64,000 bases of DNA from Selenomonas sp. AB3002 (GCF_000702545.1 NZ_JNIO01000008.1:2077648-2141647), one strand, 5' to 3'; shown: positions 35,952 through 45,568, numbered from the stretch's first letter. Numbers and translations: made by a program. Notes: generated by a model from the sequence alone, not told the origin.

Positions 35952-37928
35952 TCACACCTGGAACTTGCCCACAGCTTCCTGCATATCCCCTGCAAGCTTG
36001 GCCAGGGCCTGAGATGCGGCGGCAATCTCTTCATTGGAAGCAGACTGCTCCTGGGTTGCAGAAGATATTGTCTGGGTATTATCAGCCGTCTTGCGGCTGA
36101 CACTGTCAATGGAATCAACTGCACTGACAATGTTATTCGCTCCGTCAGAAACAACTTTCACAGAATTGTTGATTTCTGACATCTGGCTGTTGATGCTCTC
36201 CACCATGCTCATGATATCGGAGAACTGGGCGCCTACCTCACGGATGGCCTTGGTGCCTTCCTTGACTCCGTCAGAACCACGCTGCATGGACTCTACGGCC
36301 TTGGCGGTGTCCGTCTGGATGGAAGCGATGCGCTCCTTGATCTGCTCAGCGGAGGTCTGAGACTCAGCGGCCAGCTTCCTTACCTCTTCAGCTACAACTG
36401 CGAAACCACGGCCATGCTCGCCGGCACGGGCTGCCTCGATGGCGGCGTTCAGGGACAGCAGGTTGGTCTGCTCGGCGATGGAGGAAATAGCCTCCACAAT
36501 CTGGCCGATCTGCTGGGAGTTCTCCCCCAGCTTCTTAACCACTTCGGCGCTTTCCATGACCCCCTGCTCGATGGTGCCCATCTTCTTGATGGCGCCTTCC
36601 ATCATATCCGCACCGGTCTTGGCAGCAGCTGCGGTCTGCACGGAAGCCTCGGCCACCGTCCTGGCCTTGCCTGCCATTTCCGTGATGTCATGGAACACCA
36701 TGTCCACATTCTGCTTGGCACCGTCGATGTCGCTAAGCTGCTGGCTCATGCCCGCAGACACCTCGCCCACGGTCTCAGCCACATGGACAGAAGCCTCGGC
36801 TGACTGATGGGCGCTGGCGGTGAGCTCCTCTGAGGAAGCTGCCACCTGCTCGGAGGTGCGGGACATATGCTTGATCAGGTCACGGAGATTGTGTCCCATG
36901 GTATTGAAAGCATTGGTGAGGGTGCCGATTTCGTCAGAAGAAGTCACCGGGATATCATCAACCCGGAGATTGCCCTTGGCCAATTCCTCAGCATTGTGCT
37001 CCAGGGCTGCCACAGGTATGGTAATCTCATTGGAAAGCTTGCGACACATAAAGCCCATGAGAAGTATGCCGAAGATAGTAAGGATGGCGTAGGTAATCTT
37101 CATGCGGCCCAGGTTGCCCATGACAGCATCATAAGGCACCTCCAGCGCCACTATCCAGCCGGAATTTCCCAGTGTGGCATAAGCTACGATAAGGTCGCCC
37201 ATATTGCCAACATTCTCGGCTTCAAAGTAACCATTCTTGGTTTTCACCATCTCATCAAGGTGCGCGCCTATGCCAGGCAGGTCCTTGTAATTGCTCATCT
37301 TTTCAGCCGAACCCGTGGTGGCAAGTATCACGCCGGAGGGTTCCATGATAGTGGCATATCCCGTGCCCCGATAGTTGATATCCTTCACCTGGGTATCCAA
37401 AGTCTCCAGCAGGATATCTACGAAGATGGAGCCGCCAAACTGGCCGTTCACCTGGAAGGGGCAGACAGCAGAGGTCACCAGCTTGCTGGTGAACTTGTCT
37501 ACATAAGCCTCAGTAAAGGCCAGCTTGCCCTTTTCATGACCCAGCTTGTACCAGCCGCGGGTGCGGGGGTCGATTTCCCCGGTCTTATTGCCTGCCTGAC
37601 GGCCCTGGAAGAACCCCGTCTCCGTGCCGATGCCCAACTCCAGAATGTCCTTGTCCCCATCTGCCAGTGCCAGGGAATCCCTTGATTCGATGATAGCCGT
37701 ATTTCCCTTGGCGGCCGTCATCAGATTAGCTGCATCAGTGGCCACCTGGCCTTTAGTAGACAGCCAGCCTTCCAGCTGGTTCACCTGAGCCGCCACATTA
37801 GCTGCCAATTCCGATTCCACACTTTCCTCCAGGTTCGTGCTGGCGTTCCAGTAGCCTACAACAGAGACAATGGCTACCAAAAGACCGGACAAAGCCGTGA
37901 GGATAATGAATTTCTCCCTAAGTCGCAT
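35952..37928 (-). CDS. Methyl-accepting chemotaxis protein, dCache sensor
   Basis: A 658-residue receptor. TM1 near residues 8-27, then an about 250-residue periplasmic double-Cache domain containing [20 protein letters not shown] and [21 protein letters not shown]2 ([16 protein letters not shown]), HAMP and the signalling domain with [20 protein letters not shown]. The RxWY and following Tyr-Asp and Asp residues recall the amino-acid-binding dCache motif, so amino acid sensing is a reasonable but untested guess. With the flagellin gene this suggests a motile organism. First of the receptor pair. Confidence 0.92.
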   Translation of the reverse strand: MRLREKFIILTALSGLLVAIVSVVGYWNASTNLEESVESELAANVAAQVNQLEGWLSTKGQVATDAANLMTAAKGNTAIIESRDSLALADGDKDILELGIGTETGFFQGRQAGNKTGEIDPRTRGWYKLGHEKGKLAFTEAYVDKFTSKLVTSAVCPFQVNGQFGGSIFVDILLETLDTQVKDINYRGTGYATIMEPSGVILATTGSAEKMSNYKDLPGIGAHLDEMVKTKNGYFEAENVGNMGDLIVAYATLGNSGWIVALEVPYDAVMGNLGRMKITYAILTIFGILLMGFMCRKLSNEITIPVAALEHNAEELAKGNLRVDDIPVTSSDEIGTLTNAFNTMGHNLRDLIKHMSRTSEQVAASSEELTASAHQSAEASVHVAETVGEVSAGMSQQLSDIDGAKQNVDMVFHDITEMAGKARTVAEASVQTAAAAKTGADMMEGAIKKMGTIEQGVMESAEVVKKLGENSQQIGQIVEAISSIAEQTNLLSLNAAIEAARAGEHGRGFAVVAEEVRKLAAESQTSAEQIKERIASIQTDTAKAVESMQRGSDGVKEGTKAIREVGAQFSDIMSMVESINSQMSEINNSVKVVSDGANNIVSAVDSIDSVSRKTADNTQTISSATQEQSASNEEIAAASQALAKLAGDMQEAVGKFQV

Positions 37929-38078
37929 AGATAATACCCTCCCTCTCTATATAGTATAGAAGCACATTTGTATAAAGAGTGTTTTCTTTACTATTCGCGC
38001 TAGGGAGAAAAAAACCTTTTGCTCAAAGAAAATTTTTAATAGTTGTTAAAATCAGTCATGCTGAGCGAGGGGAACCAT

Positions 38079-38105
38079 AAAAAAAGCCTTCCCCTCAGGG
38101 AAAGC
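38079..38105 (-). terminator. apbE terminator
   Basis: GCTTTCCC-tgag-GGGAAGGC followed by TTTTTTT on the - strand; it overlaps the last codon and stop of apbE. Confidence 0.75.
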
Positions 38106-39145
38106 TAAAGATTCTCCTCTGTCACGATTTCGCCCCGCACGCCTTCGGCCTGCAGCGACTCTAAAAGCTCTGCCCCCTTCTCCTTTCCCAGCACAAACAA
38201 GGCGGTAGTCAGCAGATCCGACTTCACGCCGCAGTCCTCATCCCTGCCCTCAATAATAACCGCTATGCTCACAGGCCGTTCCCCTGCCGGCACCTCCCTG
38301 CCGCACCAGGCAGGATAGCCCGTGCGTGGGTCTATGATATGGTGATAGCGCACGCCGTCCTCTTCAAAATAGCGCTCGTAATCCCCGGAGGTGGACAGGG
38401 CCTCATCAGACAGCTCCTCCACTTTCAAATATTCTTTGGGGTCATCCCTGCGGGGGTGCCTGAGGCCGATGCGCCAGGGCTGCCCCTCTTTATTCATTCC
38501 CAGTCCATAGATGGAACTTGTGCCAAGGTTGATAAGCCCTTTCTCTATACCATGCTTCGCATAAATCTTCCGCACCTCGTCCAGAGCATAGCCCTTGGCA
38601 ATGCCCCCCATATCAAGCTCCATGCCCGGCACCAGCAGGCGGGCGCTGTCCCTGCCATCAAGCTCCAGCTTGTGCCAGTCCACCTTCCCGCGCGCCTGTT
38701 CGATTTCGGAAGGCTCAGGCACCCTGGCCTTGTCCGTGCCAATGCCCCAGAGCTTTACAAGGGGTGCCGCAGTGATATCCCAGGCACCATCTGTCAGCTG
38801 CGAATACCTTTGGGATATTTCCAATAAATGATACATCTCCGGGCTCACCTTCACCCACGCCCCGCTGCCAGCAGAATCCCGCAGCCGGGCCGCATCGCTG
38901 CCCTCTTCATAATTGCTGAGAATCCCCTCCAGCTCCTGCAACCGGACAAAGCTCTCCTGCACCGCCGCCTCAGCCTCCGTCCCCTCAGCCGTGAGCTGGG
39001 CCACCGTATCCATGACAATTTCGCTTTTCTGTACCATGGGCGCCCTGCCACAACCTGCACAAACCAGCAGCATGACCAACAACAGCAGGAGCTTTCCAAA
39101 ACAGCCTGACCAGCTCAACCTCTCACAACCTTCCCGTATTTTCAT
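38105..39145 (-). CDS. apbE: ApbE, FAD:protein FMN transferase (lipoprotein)
   Basis: Transfers FMN from FAD to a threonine of membrane flavoproteins such as RnfG/NqrC on the outer face of the membrane. The 346-residue product has a signal sequence ending in the lipobox LVCAGC, then MDTVAQLTAEG, the metal/FAD-binding LDMGGIAKGYALDEV, LINLGTSSIYGLG, STSGDYERYFEEDG and HHIIDPRTGYP. All are ApbE signatures. No Rnf or fumarate-reductase-like target gene lies in the window. It is monocistronic with its own terminator. Confidence 0.92.
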   Translation of the reverse strand: MKIREGCERLSWSGCFGKLLLLLVMLLVCAGCGRAPMVQKSEIVMDTVAQLTAEGTEAEAAVQESFVRLQELEGILSNYEEGSDAARLRDSAGSGAWVKVSPEMYHLLEISQRYSQLTDGAWDITAAPLVKLWGIGTDKARVPEPSEIEQARGKVDWHKLELDGRDSARLLVPGMELDMGGIAKGYALDEVRKIYAKHGIEKGLINLGTSSIYGLGMNKEGQPWRIGLRHPRRDDPKEYLKVEELSDEALSTSGDYERYFEEDGVRYHHIIDPRTGYPAWCGREVPAGERPVSIAVIIEGRDEDCGVKSDLLTTALFVLGKEKGAELLESLQAEGVRGEIVTEENL

Positions 39146-39245
39146 TCCATTTTGATATTATACCTCTTATGGGAAGGATTTTCCTATAACTATGGCGAAA
39201 TAGTCAAAAATCAAAACAAACATCATGCAAAAGGAAGTGAACACC

Positions 39246-39518
39246 ATGCAGAAACACGGAGATAAGATAGCCTACTTTTTCATAGCCTTTGCCATCATCC
39301 TGCTCGTCAGAGCCCTGGGGGGCATCGGCCACCTTACCGTCACCACCATCATGCTCTACGTTTCCATTGCCGTGTCCCTGCTGGCCAGTAATATGCCAAG
39401 AGTCCTGGACATCCCCCTGCACTACGCCTACCCTGTGCGCTGCGTAGAATACTTCACCTTCGGCACTGCCGTGGTGTGTTTCATAGCACTTTGTCTCCAC
39501 CATATGATTTTAACGTAA
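39246..39518 (+). CDS. Small membrane protein of unknown function
   Basis: A 90-residue protein with three predicted helices (IAYFFIAFAIILLVRALGG, VTTIMLYVSIAVSLLAS and YFTFGTAVVCFIALCLHH). I do not recognise a family. The ATG at 39246 is supported by AAAGGAAG about 9 bp upstream; an in-frame ATG at 39225 lacks a site. Divergent from apbE and followed by a strong terminator, so it is an independent unit. Confidence 0.65.
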   Translation: MQKHGDKIAYFFIAFAIILLVRALGGIGHLTVTTIMLYVSIAVSLLASNMPRVLDIPLHYAYPVRCVEYFTFGTAVVCFIALCLHHMILT

Positions 39519-39559
39519 AAAATTCCTCGTTGAGAACCAACTCAACGAGGAATTTTTTG
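39516..39559. terminator. Bidirectional terminator
   Basis: AAAAAATTCCTCGTTGA and its complement TCAACGAGGAATTTTTT with a loop of 8. Serves the membrane protein gene and the flavodoxin operon. Confidence 0.88.
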
Positions 39560-39570
39560 TGCATTTAAAA

Positions 39571-40002
39571 TCAAACAGCGGCCACCAAATCAGCCCCCAG
39601 TTTCTCGCACTGGGCCAGGCCTTCATCTGTCGGCCCGTTCTCTATGGCCAGCCCTTCACCTATGAGCTTGGCCCCATCATTTTTGGTGCGCTCGGCCCAG
39701 GACTCCATCCAGGCACCGCCGCCCCAGCCGTAGGAACCGAAGAGAGCCACGGGAATGCCGGAGAGCTTCCCTTCCGCCTCAGCGAAGAAGGGCTCGAAGG
39801 AACCTTCTTCCAATACTTCATCCCCCATGGCAGGGCAGCCGAAGGCGAAGCCGTCAAAAGAATCCATCTCCCCCACGCCGAACTGCTCCACCTCGAAAAG
39901 GCTGGCCTCCGCGCCGGCCTTTTGGGCGCCTTCCTTGACAGCTCTGGCCATCTGCTCTGTGTTGCCCGTACCGGACCAGTAAACAACTGCGATTTTGCTC
40001 AT
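39571..40002 (-). CDS. Flavodoxin
   Basis: A 143-residue short-chain flavodoxin, an FMN electron carrier. The phosphate-binding loop is VVYWSGTGNTEQMA; the other FMN-contact regions are GCPAMGDEVLEE and ALFGSYGWGGGAWME. The ATG at 40002 has GGAGG 7 bp upstream; the upstream extension overlaps the DUF3793 gene. Second gene of an operon with DUF3793, behind a promoter covered by a Fur-like box, so it likely replaces ferredoxin when iron is scarce. Confidence 0.93.
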   Translation of the reverse strand: MSKIAVVYWSGTGNTEQMARAVKEGAQKAGAEASLFEVEQFGVGEMDSFDGFAFGCPAMGDEVLEEGSFEPFFAEAEGKLSGIPVALFGSYGWGGGAWMESWAERTKNDGAKLIGEGLAIENGPTDEGLAQCEKLGADLVAAV

Positions 40003-40021
40003 AAGATAACCTCCATATAAT

Positions 40022-40588
40022 CTAAACTGCCTGCACCAGTTCAGGGAAAGGTTCTCCCCTCTCCAAACTGGTGCAGAAGGCATGACTGCACTCGGAATAC
40101 AGCCTGAAAAGCTCCCTTGCCCGCTTCTCATTGCTGTAAACCTTCCAATACCCGGCACAGGCAAAGCCCTGCCCCCGATGCTCAATGAATCCTCTCACAT
40201 CAGCCGGGGGATACCCCAGGAAAAGTCCCACCTCATGGGGAAAGGATTTTCTCACCTGCATGCGGGAGCGAAGATACTCCAGCATATCCGCCAGGCTCTC
40301 CCCTTCCCGATAGCCCATTTCCAGCAAGATCTCCTGAGCTGCCCGCTGCCGCATGACTTTTTCCAATAGCGCCGCCCGGTAAAAAAGCAGCAGCACGAAC
40401 TCGGACCCTTCAGAAAGCCGGAAGACCGAAATGCCCTTGCATTGGAAACAAGGCAGATAAGAAGCCAGCAATCCCTCAAAATCCTCAAACCTGCTCTTTT
40501 GGAAAGAGAGCAGGCAGGCAGGACGCAGCCCCGTCAGAAGAGGCGCCGCGTGAAAGCCCATGATGTGCTCAAACCCTTCTTTGCCCAA
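40022..40588 (-). CDS. DUF3793 family protein
   Basis: About 188 residues with the DUF3793 pattern: HAAPLLTGLRPACLLSF at the start, a central FPHEVGLFLGYPPADVRGFI and the C-terminal CAGYWKVYSNEKRARELFR. Function is unknown; the family is often found beside flavodoxin and iron-uptake genes in Firmicutes, as here. The start is uncertain: a TTG at 40588 has AGGTGG 7 bp upstream, while an ATG at 40561 lies closer to the usual family N-terminus. It is separated from the flavodoxin gene by 19 bp. Confidence 0.78.
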   Translation of the reverse strand: MGKEGFEHIMGFHAAPLLTGLRPACLLSFQKSRFEDFEGLLASYLPCFQCKGISVFRLSEGSEFVLLLFYRAALLEKVMRQRAAQEILLEMGYREGESLADMLEYLRSRMQVRKSFPHEVGLFLGYPPADVRGFIEHRGQGFACAGYWKVYSNEKRARELFRLYSECSHAFCTSLERGEPFPELVQAV

Positions 40589-40645
40589 ATCATCACCACC
40601 TGAAAGCAAGCTAATTGAAATTTATTCTCTTTTAACCCCATTGCT

Positions 40646-40674
40646 ATTATAATGCAAATAATTATCATTTGCAA
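40646..40674 (-). promoter_or_regulatory. Promoter with Fur-like operator for the DUF3793-flavodoxin operon
   Basis: TTGCAA (40674-40669), 17 bp, TATAAT (40651-40646) on the - strand. The palindrome TGCAAAT-N7-ATTTGCA (40653-40673) contains ATGATAATTAT and fills the spacer. It resembles a Fur box, so iron repression is inferred. Confidence 0.65.
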
Positions 40675-40685
40675 GTTTATAGCAA

Positions 40686-40711
40686 GAAAAAAGCCTTCCC
40701 AAAAGGAAGGC
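40686..40711 (-). terminator. Terminator of the AsmA-like gene
   Basis: GGCCTTCC-ttttg-GGAAGGC followed by TTTTTTC on the - strand. Confidence 0.8.
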
Positions 40712-40740
40712 CTCTTGCCATTCTTTATGACATTGCCAGA

Positions 40741-42102
40741 TTACCTAATCCTTAAACTTTCATCTCCCTCTCGAAGGTAGATGGGCCCCAAAGTCAGCTT
40801 GCCTTTCTCTATGGTAAAGGCATCCGTGGTCACATCACCGGTAGCCAGACTGATGACCACATCCCGGAAGGTGATTTTCTTGCTCCTGCCTTCCTGCTCA
40901 AACTTCCCTGCCAGACTGTTGAAGGGCACCAGATGGTAGCTGCCTGCCCCGGAAAGGAAATCTCCTCTGACGCTCTTGGTCTGCCGCAGTTTGTTTTCCT
41001 CCATCCTGAGGTTCAGGGCCACCCGGCACCTGAGAGCTGAGTTGCGGACGGCGGCGCCGCCTTTGAGCCCCTCCCCCTGCAGCTCAAGCCCCCAGGCCTT
41101 TTCCTCCAGGTCAAAGTAGCCCTGAGCCTTCACTGTGCCGCCAAATATCTTTGCCCCCACATCGTGAGCGGTGAAGCGGCCCGCTTCATAATGGCAAGCC
41201 CCCGTCACTTCAGTGAATTTCAGCGCAGGCAGGTTCAGTTCATCGAAGCTGATGGTGCCGTCAAAGACCGGCTGGGGCAAATGACCCAGCAGCCTTCCCT
41301 CCACAGAGGCAAAATCCTTCAGCTTCATGCCCACATCCAGGGACTCGGGGTTGCAGTCCGCAAGCTTCAAAAAGAAATCATAGGTTGGCACCTCCTGGGC
41401 AAAGTCAAGATTGCCAGTAAGGTAAAAAGCCCCTGCCTCCACCGTGCCGGAGAACTGGCCGCCAGTAAGGTTCAGATTTGTCTTTCCTCTGGTGTTGATT
41501 TTCCCCGTCAGGTCAGCATGGCCAATGACGAAGTGACGGCGGGGAGAAGTCTTCTTATTGCCGGGTGCCTCCATCTCGATGGTGCCCCCCTTGAATTCGA
41601 TCTGGCACTTGAAGGGACGCTCGCTCCCCATGCCCACTATGGAAAGCCCCGGCTCCCTTTTCTTCTTTCCAGCCTTGGGCTCCCCCTGGGGACGAAAGCC
41701 TGTCAGTTCCATATTTTCATCGAAAATCAGATGAAGATAGGCCCCTTCCGTCCTGACGTAAGTGACGCTGCGAGTGCCCACATGCCGCAAAAGTACATCC
41801 CAGGGCTTGATATGGAACTCTCCCACGGGGATATCTGCCAGCAGCACCCCCTCCGGGCTCGTCCAGCTGAGGTTCTCAAAGCTCACATCTCCCAGAGGCG
41901 TGGCAGAAAGGCTTTCCACCGTCACCGTGCCCGGGAAAAGCTGACGATGCTCCGCCACATAGTTGAAGATGTCAGCGGCACGGTAGCTCAGGAAAACCAG
42001 GAATCCGTATGATATCACAGGCACAGCCAGCAGGAGCAGCAGCCCCCCCTGCAGCCAGCGCTTGTGCTCGTGCATGAATTTGTTTATAATGGACACACTC
42101 AC
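40741..42102 (-). CDS. AsmA/TamB-like envelope protein
   Basis: A 453-residue protein with one N-terminal membrane anchor (WLQGGLLLLLAVPVISYGFL) and a long beta-rich periplasmic part with repeated short strand motifs such as SLSATPLGDVSFENLSW, GYFDLEEKAWGLELQGEG and SAGTISFDELNLPAL-like segments. This plan is typical of AsmA-like/DUF748 proteins that connect inner and outer membranes in lipid or LPS transport. The assignment rests on architecture, not on a diagnostic motif. A diderm cell is implied. Monocistronic and divergent from asparaginase. Confidence 0.65.
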   Translation of the reverse strand: MSVSIINKFMHEHKRWLQGGLLLLLAVPVISYGFLVFLSYRAADIFNYVAEHRQLFPGTVTVESLSATPLGDVSFENLSWTSPEGVLLADIPVGEFHIKPWDVLLRHVGTRSVTYVRTEGAYLHLIFDENMELTGFRPQGEPKAGKKKREPGLSIVGMGSERPFKCQIEFKGGTIEMEAPGNKKTSPRRHFVIGHADLTGKINTRGKTNLNLTGGQFSGTVEAGAFYLTGNLDFAQEVPTYDFFLKLADCNPESLDVGMKLKDFASVEGRLLGHLPQPVFDGTISFDELNLPALKFTEVTGACHYEAGRFTAHDVGAKIFGGTVKAQGYFDLEEKAWGLELQGEGLKGGAAVRNSALRCRVALNLRMEENKLRQTKSVRGDFLSGAGSYHLVPFNSLAGKFEQEGRSKKITFRDVVISLATGDVTTDAFTIEKGKLTLGPIYLREGDESLRIR

Positions 42103-42179
42103 ACCTCCCCCTTTTCTTATTCAATGCAAACACCACGAATCCTCTATCACATGATAAGTTACAGAAAGGACGATGCAGA

Positions 42180-43181
42180 TTGGCTGGCTCAGCTGAAAAA
42201 CCAAATGTAACGATACTTGCTACCGGCGGCACCATTGCCGGCAACGCAGCCGAGGGCACCGCTACCACAGGCTACAAGGCAGGCGCCCTTGGCATAGATG
42301 TGCTCCTGGAGGCCGTCCCCGCCATCAGGGACTACGCCCAGGTCACAGGCGAGCAGATTGCCGCTCTCGACAGCAAGGACATGAGCGATGAGGTCTGGCT
42401 GAAACTTGCCAGGCGCGCCAACGAGCTACTGGCCAGGGAAGATGTGGACGGCATCGTCATCACCCACGGCACCGACACTCTGGAAGAAACAGCCTACTTC
42501 CTGAACCTCACCGTACACAGCAAGAAGCCAGTGGTCATCACCGGTGCCATGCGCCCCGCCACGGCTATCAGTGCTGACGGCCCCATGAACCTCTTGAACG
42601 CTGTGCGGCTGGCTGCCTGCCCCCAGGCTTATGACCGGGGCGTACTGGTCTGCCTCAATGACCAGATTGACAGCGCCCGCAACGTCACCAAGACACATAC
42701 CACTTCTGTGGATACTTTCAAGTCCCCCCTGGGCCCCATAGGCTGCATGAACGACGGCCATCCCACTTTCTACAACACGGTTGACCGCCGGCACGCAGGA
42801 AACACCGAGTTTGACGTGATGAGTGCCGCCAAGCTCCCTTATGTGAAAATCATCTACGGCCATGCCAATGATGACGCCCTTTTCGTTGACGCTGCTGTGA
42901 AAGCTGGCGCACAAGGCATTGTCTACGCCGGCACCGGCAACGGCAGCATTCATCAGGACGCAGAAGAGGCTTTGGCCCGGGCCTCCAAAGCAGGCATCGT
43001 AGTAGTCCGCAGCACCCGGGCAGGCAGCGGCACGGTCATTCCTGCCGAGCAGTCCTATAGCGATGCAGGCTTCCTCAATGGGGATTCCCTGAATCCCCAG
43101 AAGTGCCGCATCCTGCTGCAGCTGGCCCTCATGCAGACCACAGACCGCAGCCGGATCCAAGAGATGTTCTACGAGTATTGA
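42180..43181 (+). CDS. L-asparaginase, type II fold
   Basis: Hydrolyses asparagine to aspartate and ammonia. The 333-residue chain has both active-site motifs: ILATGGTIAGNA (nucleophile Thr) and VITHGTDTLEETAYFL, plus TGAMRPATAISADGPMNL with the catalytic Lys region further back. No signal peptide is visible, so it may be cytosolic although the sequence is of the AnsB type. The start is a TTG at 42180, 9 bp after AAAGGA; the nearby ATG at 42173 is in another frame that stops quickly. Ends in a strong terminator. Confidence 0.92.
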   Translation: MAGSAEKPNVTILATGGTIAGNAAEGTATTGYKAGALGIDVLLEAVPAIRDYAQVTGEQIAALDSKDMSDEVWLKLARRANELLAREDVDGIVITHGTDTLEETAYFLNLTVHSKKPVVITGAMRPATAISADGPMNLLNAVRLAACPQAYDRGVLVCLNDQIDSARNVTKTHTTSVDTFKSPLGPIGCMNDGHPTFYNTVDRRHAGNTEFDVMSAAKLPYVKIIYGHANDDALFVDAAVKAGAQGIVYAGTGNGSIHQDAEEALARASKAGIVVVRSTRAGSGTVIPAEQSYSDAGFLNGDSLNPQKCRILLQLALMQTTDRSRIQEMFYEY

Positions 43182-43192
43182 ATGACGCCCTG

Positions 43193-43233
43193 AAAAAATC
43201 CCCGCAAGGTACTGCACCCTGCGGGGATTTTGT
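43193..43233 (+). terminator. Asparaginase terminator
   Basis: AAATCCCCGCA, 13-nt loop, TGCGGGGATTTT. Confidence 0.85.
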
Positions 43234-43253
43234 GTCTGTCAAAGCTAAACCAA

Positions 43254-43411
43254 GCTCGGGGCACAGGCATAGCATAAGCGGAACGTGTGGAATTTTACCA
43301 TAGATCTTAGCGAGCGCAAGCTTCGCTCTGCTTCGCAGAGCAAAGCGCAGTGGGAGCTTAGATTCTATGGTAAAGTTCCAAGTGAAGCGTTGCTATGCCT
43401 GTGCCCCGAGC
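43254..43411. repeat. Palindromic repeat, family A, copy 3 (with nested palindrome)
   Basis: A perfect 20-bp arm GCTCGGGGCACAGGCATAGC (43254-43273) and its complement (43392-43411) enclose the family core AAGCGGAACGTGTGGAA and TTCCAAGTGAAGCGTT. Between these, where copies 1 and 2 have a short GC-rich tip, sits a second palindrome beginning TTTACCATAGA and ending TCTATGGTAAA, with its own inner GCTCTGC-TTCG-GCAGAGC hairpin. Confidence 0.85.
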
Positions 43412-43442
43412 GCCTTAGCAACAATTCCTTAGCAACAGTTCC

Positions 43443-44246
43443 TTAGCAGATAATCCCATTCTTCACCAGATACTCTGCCAGCCCGTCTTCATCATTGCTG
43501 AGGGTCACTTCATCTGCCAGCTTCTTGATGTCCTCCGGGGCATTGCCCATGGCTACGCTCCTGCCACAGAGCTCCAGCATTTCCACATCGTTGTAATTGT
43601 CCCCAAAGGCCAGGGATTCTTCTGCCGCAATTCCATAATGCTCCAGCATGACCTTGATGCCCGTGGCCTTGCTGACGCTCTTGTCCATGATTTCCAGCAG
43701 GAAGGCGGAGGAACGCACGATATGCAGGGAGGGGAATTTCTCCGACAGCTCCGCTTCCATTCTCTCGCAGTCCTCCGGGTCAGCCATCACCAGGATCTTG
43801 TTGGGCATCTCCTCTGCCAGCAGTATTTCCTCGAAATCCCGCACTTCGGCGGTGGCACTGGTGATATCCATTTCCGTCTGCACCCGCTCGTCAATGCCCT
43901 CCACATACCAGTGACGGCCAGCGTAATAATTCAGGGTCACCTGGGGGAAGTCCCGCTGGATGACCCCCAGCACCATGCCCGTGTCCGTCCCCTCCATGCG
44001 CTTGTCATAGAGAATTTCCTCTTTTTCCGTCAGCACCAAAGCCCCGCTGTAGCTGATAATGGGTATCTTGATGCCGATTTCCTCCGTAATGGGATAGATG
44101 GCCTCCGGCATCCTGGCCGACACCAGCACAAAGGGCAGCTTTTCCACCAGCGCTTTGGCAGCTTTCCCCGTCCCGGAAGTCACCTGGCTTTCCTTGTTCA
44201 GGAAAGTGCCGTCAATATCCGAAAAGACAATCTTGATATCTCCCAT
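43443..44246 (-). CDS. Cof-type HAD-superfamily phosphatase
   Basis: A 267-residue HAD hydrolase (subfamily IIB). Motif I is IVFSDIDGTFLN (nucleophile and acid Asp), motif II SYSGALVL-like, and motif III/IV AEESLAFGDNYNDVEMLEL, with a Cof-type alpha/beta cap between them. The family dephosphorylates sugar phosphates and flavin or PLP precursors; the specific substrate is unknown. The ATG at 44246 has GGGGAGGAAG upstream; a TTG at 44267 in the same frame is inside that site. Confidence 0.88.
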   Translation of the reverse strand: MGDIKIVFSDIDGTFLNKESQVTSGTGKAAKALVEKLPFVLVSARMPEAIYPITEEIGIKIPIISYSGALVLTEKEEILYDKRMEGTDTGMVLGVIQRDFPQVTLNYYAGRHWYVEGIDERVQTEMDITSATAEVRDFEEILLAEEMPNKILVMADPEDCERMEAELSEKFPSLHIVRSSAFLLEIMDKSVSKATGIKVMLEHYGIAAEESLAFGDNYNDVEMLELCGRSVAMGNAPEDIKKLADEVTLSNDEDGLAEYLVKNGIIC

Positions 44247-44382
44247 ATCTCTTCCTCCCCGTATCAAAAACCTATCCCTGCCTCTATTCTAGCAATTAGA
44301 AAAGCCCTCTGTCAATCAGCCCTTTCCAAGGCTTGGTGACTGTGGCATAATGGGGAGAGATTACTAGAAAGGCAGTGCTGTT

Positions 44383-45327
44383 ATGCTGGATAATTTTTTC
44401 ATCGCCGTAAGCGCCGTGGTGCCCATGTTCATTCTCATTGGCATCGGGGCCATGGTGAAGCAGTTGAAACTCCTCACCGAAGAAGAGCTGAATCATGTGA
44501 ACCGCATGGTTTTCAAAGTCTTCTTCTGCATCATGATGTTCTACAACCTCTATATGGCTGACTATGCCTCTGCTTTCAGACCGAAGCTCATAGTCTTCGG
44601 CTGTCTGGGTGTGCTCTTTCTCTTCCTGCTGGGCATGGGCGCCGCCTATGCCTTTGAGAAGAAAGTGCCTATCCGCCGGGGAGCCATAGTCCAGGCCATT
44701 TTCCGCAGCAACTTCGTCCTCTACGGCATTCCCCTGATAGGCAATATCTTCGGCAGCGAGGGACTGGCAGTGCCCACCATGATGATTGCCTTCATCGTGC
44801 CCATGTACAATGTGCTGGCAGTGGTGGCACTGGAAACCTGCCGGGGCGGCAAGCTGGACCTCTGGCCCACCTGCAAGGGCATCCTGAAAAATCCCATGAT
44901 TCTGGGCGCCATTGCCGCAGGGCTGGCGCGGCTCATAGACCTGCACCTGCCCGCTCCCGTGCTGAAGCCTCTGGGAGAAGTAGCCGCCGCCACCACTCCC
45001 GTGGCCCTCATCATCCTGGGCGCCAGCTTCCGCCTGGGCACTACCGCCCACCACCGCTGGGAACTCATCTTCTGCACTGCTGCCCGCCTGCTCATAGCTC
45101 CCGCCATCCTGCTGACCCTGGCCGCCTTCCTGGGCTTCAGGGGAGTGGATTTTGTGACCCTGGTGGCCATCTTCGCCACCCCCTGCGCCGTGGCGGGCTT
45201 TGCCATGGCCCAGCAGATGGGCAGCGACGCGGAACTGGCAGGCAACTGCGTCATCTTCACCACCGGGCTGTCCTGCTTCACCATTTTCGGGTGGATACTG
45301 GTGACCAAGACCTTGGGGCTCTTTTGA
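44383..45327 (+). CDS. AEC (auxin efflux carrier) family transporter
   Basis: A 314-residue protein with about ten helices in two inverted halves. The start FIAVSAVVPMFILIGIGAMV, GIPLIGNIFGSEGLAV and the C-terminal half with FATPCAVAGFAMAQQMGSD are typical of bacterial AEC permeases, which export or import small organic acids such as malate. Substrate not predictable. A weak AAAGG site precedes the ATG. Downstream lies a MITE-like repeat instead of a terminator. Confidence 0.87.
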   Translation: MLDNFFIAVSAVVPMFILIGIGAMVKQLKLLTEEELNHVNRMVFKVFFCIMMFYNLYMADYASAFRPKLIVFGCLGVLFLFLLGMGAAYAFEKKVPIRRGAIVQAIFRSNFVLYGIPLIGNIFGSEGLAVPTMMIAFIVPMYNVLAVVALETCRGGKLDLWPTCKGILKNPMILGAIAAGLARLIDLHLPAPVLKPLGEVAAATTPVALIILGASFRLGTTAHHRWELIFCTAARLLIAPAILLTLAAFLGFRGVDFVTLVAIFATPCAVAGFAMAQQMGSDAELAGNCVIFTTGLSCFTIFGWILVTKTLGLF

Positions 45328-45398
45328 ATAGTCATGGCACAGCCCATGTATTCACAGATATTAAAAGAAGGAAAATTCAACCTATATCTAGAATCACT

Positions 45399-45568
45399 CC
45401 AGTTGTAAGGAACTGGAACGAAATAAGTTGTACAGATGGCGTAGAACAAATTTTCATAGGCAAGGCGAAGGAAGGAGGCGTAGCGGTGCTACGTCGACTG
45501 ACGACAACGCAGCCTATGGGAATTTGGGCAAGCAAGATGCATAAGTTATTTCGTGATAGTTCCTAAGT
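45399..45568. mobile_element. MITE-like element with terminal inverted repeats
   Basis: About 170 bp bounded by AGGAACTGGAACGAAATAAG at the left and the near-complement ending TTATTTCGTGATAGTTCCT at the right (imperfect inverted repeat of about 27 bp). The interior has no coding sequence and includes GTAGCGGTGCTAC. Size and ends fit a non-autonomous miniature element. The rest of the gap between the AEC and lipoprotein genes is short and shows no other feature. Confidence 0.6.
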
